Source: Duncaniella sp. (GTDB lineage: Bacteria; Bacteroidota; Bacteroidia; Bacteroidales; Muribaculaceae). Taken from it: a DNA stretch of 8,053 nucleotides. The translations under genes were made by a program, and so were the position numbers. This document shows, piece after piece, positions 5,770 through 8,053 of the stretch (position 1 is its first letter; each line of letters starts with the position of its first letter). Location: assembly GCA_022511285.1 (NCBI GenBank), contig JAFLRW010000087.1:1-8053 (forward strand). The letters run 5' to 3'. The notes beneath the pieces are model-generated. The model was given only the letters and a program-made list of their open reading frames with translations. It had not been told where the DNA came from and ran no database searches.

Positions 5770-6933
5770 CTGCGGGCAGTAACTGAAGTGTCGGACAAGC
5801 ACAGCGGTGATGAAGTAGATGCCGGTGAGCAGCCACAATGCCTTGAAGCAATGGACCACCTCGCCCAGAGTGGCGCCATTGGAGTTAATGTGGATAAATC
5901 CCTCAACACCCCAGGTGGCCGGCAAGGCGTTGCTCACAGCAAGCCAGAAAGGCGGGAAAGCATAGCGGGGCCACGTCAATCCGGAGAGAAACAGGAAGAA
6001 CACCGATGTGAATACGATAAGCACCATTGACGTTTCGCGCTCGCGCACAAATATTTGCAATGTCTGCCCCAGAAAGGCTGATGCAAGCAGCATCACAAAA
6101 ATGAGCGGGAAATAGTCCCAAAAATGGCCGTTTTGCGGGAAAGAGAAGAGCTGCGGCACTATCACCAGCACATAAAAGGCCATAGGAAGGTAGAGGGTTA
6201 GATAGGCCAACGTGCGGCCGAGCACAGTGGCGAGCGGGCCGGCTCCGACGTCGCTCCTGTCCACTCCCCGAGGGTCGCGCCGCCGGCGGTCGCGGCGGGT
6301 GCCGGCAAGCATTGTGATGCCCATAAGCATCCCTTGCTGCAGAATGATTACAATCACACCGGGCATTACAAACGAGGCAAATCCTTGCGAGGAATCGCCT
6401 ATGATATTTGATTGCGATCCGACGGGGAGCCCGCTGACCATCGTAGAGACTATGCCCGACTCGTCGGCAAGACGTTCGGCTGTGAGTTGAGCCGATTTCT
6501 CCATCTGCACTCCGGTGAGTGAGAACAATATCTGGCGATATCTCACCAAGAGCGACATATCTTGATAATATGACACCACAGCCTGCTCTCCGCGCCCTAT
6601 ACGGCGGGCATAGTCGGCCGGAACCTCTATTATGGCATAACACTTCTTCTCAGCCCACGCCCGGCGCGCCTCGGCCATATCGGCGGCATAGCCCACTATG
6701 TTTACTGACTGAGTGGCATCTATAGCCCGCACAAGCTCACGGCTCTCTGCCGTGCGTGAGTGGTCGACAACCACCGTCTCAATCTCCTTGACCACTTCCG
6801 GATTGTAGATGAGCGTGTAGACTATCGGATAGGCCAACGGCAAGGCGATGAAAAAGAGAATCACTCCGATGTCAGTGACTGAGAGCCACACTTCGCGGCG
6901 CCATACACGGAACAAGTCTTTAAACCATTTCAT
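5728..6933 (-). CDS. ABC-2 type transporter permease (complete, second of a pair)
   Basis: This 401-residue inner membrane permease resembles the YhhJ/YbhR/YbhS group of ABC-2 exporters, which pump drugs or other small molecules with an HlyD-type adaptor and a TolC-type channel. It has a basic amphipathic N-terminus (residues 1-16), TM1 at about 20-43, and a large extracytoplasmic domain at about 45-183. The core follows with TM2 (185-210), TM3 (240-262), TM4 (273-295), TM5 (302-320) and TM6 (366-382). The FVMPGVIVIILQQ segment and the re-entrant LSGLTWPRYAFPPFW stretch are typical of this class. The cytoplasmic loop at 211-231 is unusually Arg-rich. The ATG at 6931-6933 places the charged N-terminus just before TM1 and leaves 21 bases after the upstream permease, so the two are surely co-transcribed. 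There is no nucleotide-binding domain in this protein. The substrate cannot be told from sequence. Confidence 0.9.
   Translation of the reverse strand: MKWFKDLFRVWRREVWLSVTDIGVILFFIALPLAYPIVYTLIYNPEVVKEIETVVVDHSRTAESRELVRAIDATQSVNIVGYAADMAEARRAWAEKKCYAIIEVPADYARRIGRGEQAVVSYYQDMSLLVRYRQILFSLTGVQMEKSAQLTAERLADESGIVSTMVSGLPVGSQSNIIGDSSQGFASFVMPGVIVIILQQGMLMGITMLAGTRRDRRRRDPRGVDRSDVGAGPLATVLGRTLAYLTLYLPMAFYVLVIVPQLFSFPQNGHFWDYFPLIFVMLLASAFLGQTLQIFVRERETSMVLIVFTSVFFLFLSGLTWPRYAFPPFWLAVSNALPATWGVEGFIHINSNGATLGEVVHCFKALWLLTGIYFITAVLVRHFSYCPQSTLDDEQDSLTAG
6278..6297. repeat. GC-only inverted repeat inside the permease gene
   Basis: CGCCGC (6278-6283) is complementary to GCGGCG (6292-6297) with an 8-base loop. 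Overlapping it is the perfect 10-base palindrome CCGCCGGCGG (6280-6289). It encodes part of the Arg run at residues 213-219 of the - strand permease, so coding constraint may be its only cause. A stable mRNA hairpin is possible. Confidence 0.4.
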
Positions 6934-6954
6934 AAATTGCGTCAGCTTTTGAGG

Positions 6955-8053
6955 TCAAGGGATATATACGGGGTTCAGGCACCGCTTTTTAAGTCGATTA
7001 AGTCCGATGGCGGGGAGTAGAAGCATGCCAAGCATCACGGCATAATAGAGGCGGGAGTAGTAGAGCGGCAGGCCGTTAAGCGCCTGGTCAATATATATGA
7101 GAAAATAATAGCGCACGGGAAGTATGTAGGAGAAAATGCCTATGGCGCCATACATCTTGTCGACCGGAAATGAAAACCCTGCCACGGAGAATGAGAGGAT
7201 GCCGATAAGACTGACCATCACCAGCGCCAGACGCATGTTGGGCACTATCTCCACCATTAACACTCCGAATGCCTGGGAGCAGAGTACCAAGAGCACCATG
7301 TCAAGGATGATGTGCCAAGCCGGGCAGTGTATCGGAAACTGAAGCCATCCGAACATTACAGCCTGAATCCCCACCCCAATAGCGATAAATATAACGGACT
7401 GAGGGATGAGTTTGCCGGCGAGAGCCACTGTCATTGACCCTCGGGCGGTGGCAAGCCACTCGGGAGAGCTCTTCTGCTTGAATTCTGATGTGATTGAGAA
7501 TACGGTGACAACCATTACCAGGAGTGCTATCAGCCCGCCTATAAACGAGGGGGAGAGATAGATTGAATAGTTGGTTGAGGGATTGCCTATGGGGTGCTTG
7601 TCCAAGCGCAACGGCATCAGGGCCGATGCACCATCACCTCCGGCCGTCAGGCCCGCAGCGCTGAGGGTGGTCTCCATGACCGACCCCGAGGTGGCCACGG
7701 CTATGGTGGTGAAGGCCTTATAGGTCAGTGTGCCGGGCACAAAAACGCTCATATTGGAGAAGTAGGAGAGAGTAGGTGTGCGGCCGCTCATCACATCTTC
7801 CTGAAAGTCGGCCGGGATGTAGAAAAATCCGAAAATCTTACCGCTGCGCACCTGCGACATAGCCTCGGCATAGCTCTCAGCTTTAGTGGTTATGTCAATC
7901 AGCTCCTCTGCTTTCAAAGCGCGAGTCACCTGTCGTGACATCTCCGAATGGTCCATATCAACAATGGCCACCGGGATGCGGAGCGGCAGCCCGTTCTCCA
8001 TAAGGCTAAGGAAGAAGAAGGCACCCGTCAACGGCACAATCACCATCATAAAG
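6955..8053 (-). CDS. ABC-2 type transporter permease (N-terminus cut by window; first of a pair)
   Basis: This is a second ABC-2 export permease, of the same architecture as its neighbour but clearly divergent in sequence, so the two likely form a heterodimer. The frame is open through the right edge. Counting from the internal Met at 8047-8049, 364 residues are visible; about 30-40 residues (basic N-terminus and start of TM1) are probably missing. The rest of TM1 covers 1-16. An extracytoplasmic domain follows at about 20-163, containing IPVAIVDMDHSEMSRQV and FGFFYIPADFQEDV, motifs typical of this domain. Membrane segments lie at about 165-187, 213-235, 246-267, 273-295 and 335-350, with a SFPVDKMYGAIGIFSYILPVRYY stretch in the re-entrant region. 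The C-terminus is short and basic (NRLKKRC). Upstream genes, outside the window, would be expected to encode an HlyD-type adaptor and a TolC-type channel. The Met at 8047-8049 should not be taken as the true start. Confidence 0.88.
   Translation of the reverse strand, partial: FMMVIVPLTGAFFFLSLMENGLPLRIPVAIVDMDHSEMSRQVTRALKAEELIDITTKAESYAEAMSQVRSGKIFGFFYIPADFQEDVMSGRTPTLSYFSNMSVFVPGTLTYKAFTTIAVATSGSVMETTLSAAGLTAGGDGASALMPLRLDKHPIGNPSTNYSIYLSPSFIGGLIALLVMVVTVFSITSEFKQKSSPEWLATARGSMTVALAGKLIPQSVIFIAIGVGIQAVMFGWLQFPIHCPAWHIILDMVLLVLCSQAFGVLMVEIVPNMRLALVMVSLIGILSFSVAGFSFPVDKMYGAIGIFSYILPVRYYFLIYIDQALNGLPLYYSRLYYAVMLGMLLLPAIGLNRLKKRCLNPVYIP

Noticed and set aside
5765..5783. Short stem around the manA stop as a terminator
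   Set aside because: About 8 bp with a bulge and no T-tract on either side; too weak to call.
6241..6303. Possible frameshift in the Arg-rich part of the permease
   Set aside because: The frame continues into normal TM segments on both sides and the loop length looks usual, so no frame change is needed.
6212..6490. + strand frame opposite the permease
   Set aside because: It is antisense to a well supported membrane protein, and its Ser/Pro/Arg-rich translation is a composition artefact.
5903..6643. 246-codon open frame on the - strand inside the permease gene
   Set aside because: Its translation is Arg/Pro/Cys/His-rich low-complexity sequence typical of a shifted GC-rich frame; the permease frame carries the membrane segments.

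Overview
The window looks like chromosomal core-type DNA of a Bacteroidales bacterium, plausibly a gut member of the Muribaculaceae or a relative. This placement is inferred from protein character: a Bacteroidetes-style LDH-like malate dehydrogenase, a PorZ-like propeller protein with a type IX secretion (T9SS) C-terminal domain, a type I ManA, and paired ABC-2 permeases. Short A-rich leaders without clear Shine-Dalgarno sequences, which are normal for Bacteroidetes, fit as well. No RNA genes, insertion sequences, CRISPR arrays or phage genes were seen. Coding density is very high; no gap between genes exceeds about 95 bases.

Left part, + strand. The window opens inside mdh (malate dehydrogenase; about the first third is missing). 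A 94-base gap follows with a terminator-like hairpin whose tail can also form a second hairpin just before the next start. Then come five + strand genes: a periplasmic thioredoxin-fold lipoprotein (CPPC active site), rdgB/HAM1 (non-canonical purine NTP pyrophosphatase), a PorZ-like secreted beta-propeller protein of 814 residues, a 174-residue protein I do not recognise, and manA (mannose-6-phosphate isomerase). Gaps of 49, 22, 8 and about 11 bases suggest that these are largely co-transcribed.

Right part, - strand. Two tandem ABC-2 type permease genes, 21 bases apart, run leftward towards manA. The upstream one is cut by the right window edge. The downstream one ends inside the 3' end of manA, giving a 42-base convergent overlap. 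The pair resembles Bacteroidetes drug/solute exporter operons that usually also encode an HlyD-type adaptor and a TolC-type outer membrane channel. Those partners and any ATPase are not in this window.

The most interesting point is the string rdgB - PorZ-like - unknown 174-residue protein - manA. It places a candidate T9SS/outer-surface component and an uncharacterised protein among housekeeping genes. A link between the PorZ-like protein (PorZ of Porphyromonas binds an anionic LPS) and ManA (which feeds GDP-mannose synthesis for glycans) is possible but purely inferred. I saw no clear sign of a wholly new system.
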